A stretch of 7,360 bases of DNA, taken from Desulfobacula sp. (GTDB taxonomy: Bacteria > Desulfobacterota > Desulfobacteria > Desulfobacterales > Desulfobacteraceae). The position numbers and the translations under genes were made by a program. The stretch lies in NCBI RefSeq assembly GCF_021107415.1, contig NZ_JAIOSW010000464.1:1-7360 (forward strand). Direction: 5' to 3'. Shown one piece after another: positions 6,751 through 7,360 of this stretch (its first letter is position 1; each line of letters opens with the position of its first letter). The notes under the pieces were generated by a model. The model was not told where the DNA came from and did not search any database. It worked only from the letters and a program-made list of their open reading frames with translations.

Positions 6751-7360
6751 TCATCTATTTTTCATGCTCAATTTAATATAATGCCCGATTGTCTTTAACG
6801 CATTTTCCATTCCCTCATCAAAAGGGGACCCGCAACTTAACCTTATGTACCCTTCAAATCCTTGTGAAGAAGAACAGACAGGGCCCGGCAGGATGACAAT
6901 ATCTTCCCCCAGCAGGCTCCGATAAAGTTCAACACTGCTCACCCCTTTAGGCAGTTGAATCCAAAGCAAAAACCCACCTTTAGGAATGACCATTCGTATC
7001 CCTTTTGGAAAATATTTGTCAATTGCCTTTACAACAAGATGGAGCTGTTTTCTCAATATATTTCTAAACCGCCTCAGGTGTTTATCGTATAGACCTGTTT
7101 CGATGAATTTTGCCAGAATGTACTGGTCAAGGGTTGAAGTTGTAATTGACATCCCGGATTTAATTTTTAATATCTCTTTTCGAAATTTTTTACCCGGAAT
7201 CACCCAGCCAACCCGTAAACCCGGAGCAAGCGTTTTTGAAAATGATGAGCAGGTGACAACAAGGTCTTTTGTATCAAAATATTTTAAAGGCAATGGCCGC
7301 TGTTTCTCATAATACAGCTCTGAATAAATATCATCTTCAATCAAAGGGATGCCGTGACTA
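6751..7360 (-). CDS. PLP-dependent aminotransferase-fold protein, probably a MocR-type regulator (N-terminus beyond window)
   Basis: About 203 C-terminal codons are visible and the frame stays open to the right edge, so the gene is partial. It has the class I/II aminotransferase fold. HGIPLIEDDIYSELYY includes the aspartate that normally contacts the pyridine nitrogen of PLP. SSFSKTLAPGLRVGW holds the Schiff-base lysine, with its codon at 7234-7236. LRRFR, PKGGFLLWIQLP and YIRLSCG complete the core. GLYDKHLRRFR and the GGFLLW-x-x-LP block resemble the aminotransferase domain of MocR regulators such as YdcR and GabR rather than free aminotransferases. MocR proteins join a GntR-type winged helix at the N-terminus to this domain and sense PLP or amine ligands. 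The helix would lie upstream of 7360. A TTG at 7344 is internal, since the family sequence continues before it. A free aminotransferase (for example a 2-aminoadipate type) is the alternative. The next gene, an ABC ATPase, is 64 nt away and could be its target. Confidence 0.88.
   Translation of the reverse strand, partial: SHGIPLIEDDIYSELYYEKQRPLPLKYFDTKDLVVTCSSFSKTLAPGLRVGWVIPGKKFRKEILKIKSGMSITTSTLDQYILAKFIETGLYDKHLRRFRNILRKQLHLVVKAIDKYFPKGIRMVIPKGGFLLWIQLPKGVSSVELYRSLLGEDIVILPGPVCSSSQGFEGYIRLSCGSPFDEGMENALKTIGHYIKLSMKNR

Noticed and set aside
7342..7344. TTG as the start of the aminotransferase-like gene
   Set aside because: The reading frame stays open to 7360 and the upstream residues (HGIPL) match the family, so this is an internal leucine of a truncated gene.
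1..7360. CRISPR array, tRNA or rRNA gene, insertion sequence or phage genes
   Set aside because: No regularly spaced repeats, cloverleaf-like sequences, ribosomal RNA segments, transposase motifs or terminal repeats were seen on either strand.

Overview
The window looks like ordinary chromosomal DNA from a Gram-negative anaerobe. I lean towards a deltaproteobacterial (Desulfobacterota) sulfate-reducer-like genome. This rests on the mix of a FadD-type acyl-CoA synthetase, a flavodoxin-family protein with a clostridial/deltaproteobacterial-style four-cysteine motif, and an RhlE-type helicase, and it is a guess rather than a demonstration. All eight recognised genes lie on the minus strand, so the window is read from right to left in transcription order. 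Both edge genes are cut by the window.

Right part (about 4984-7360, visibly AT-rich): the C-terminal half of a PLP-dependent class I/II aminotransferase-fold protein, very probably a MocR/YdcR-type regulator whose DNA-binding part lies outside the window. It is followed by an ABC-2 type ATPase and its permease, 8 nt apart. The likely unit is a regulator plus a two-gene transporter. The transported substrate cannot be read from the sequence.

Middle (3607-4911): a 12-TM major facilitator transporter. It seems to start at a TTG that lies inside a perfect 12-bp palindrome, and it ends in an imperfect hairpin that overlaps its stop codon. A 194-nt gap (3413-3606) with a weak promoter candidate and two inverted repeats then leads into an RhlE-like DEAD-box RNA helicase (2156-3412). 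A flavodoxin-fold, probably Fe-S and FMN-binding, oxidoreductase (1560-2126) follows 29 nt later. This pair ends at a strong intrinsic terminator (1493-1524).

Left part (1-1401): a small protein of unknown function, then 6 nt later a fatty-acid/acyl-CoA synthetase that runs off the left edge. These two form a separate likely operon.

I see no rRNA, tRNA, CRISPR array, insertion sequence or phage gene. I also see no convincing new multi-gene system. The points most worth a second look are the unknown small protein paired with the acyl-CoA synthetase, the regulator plus ABC cassette with its shifted base composition, and the helicase leader that may fold over its own ribosome binding site.
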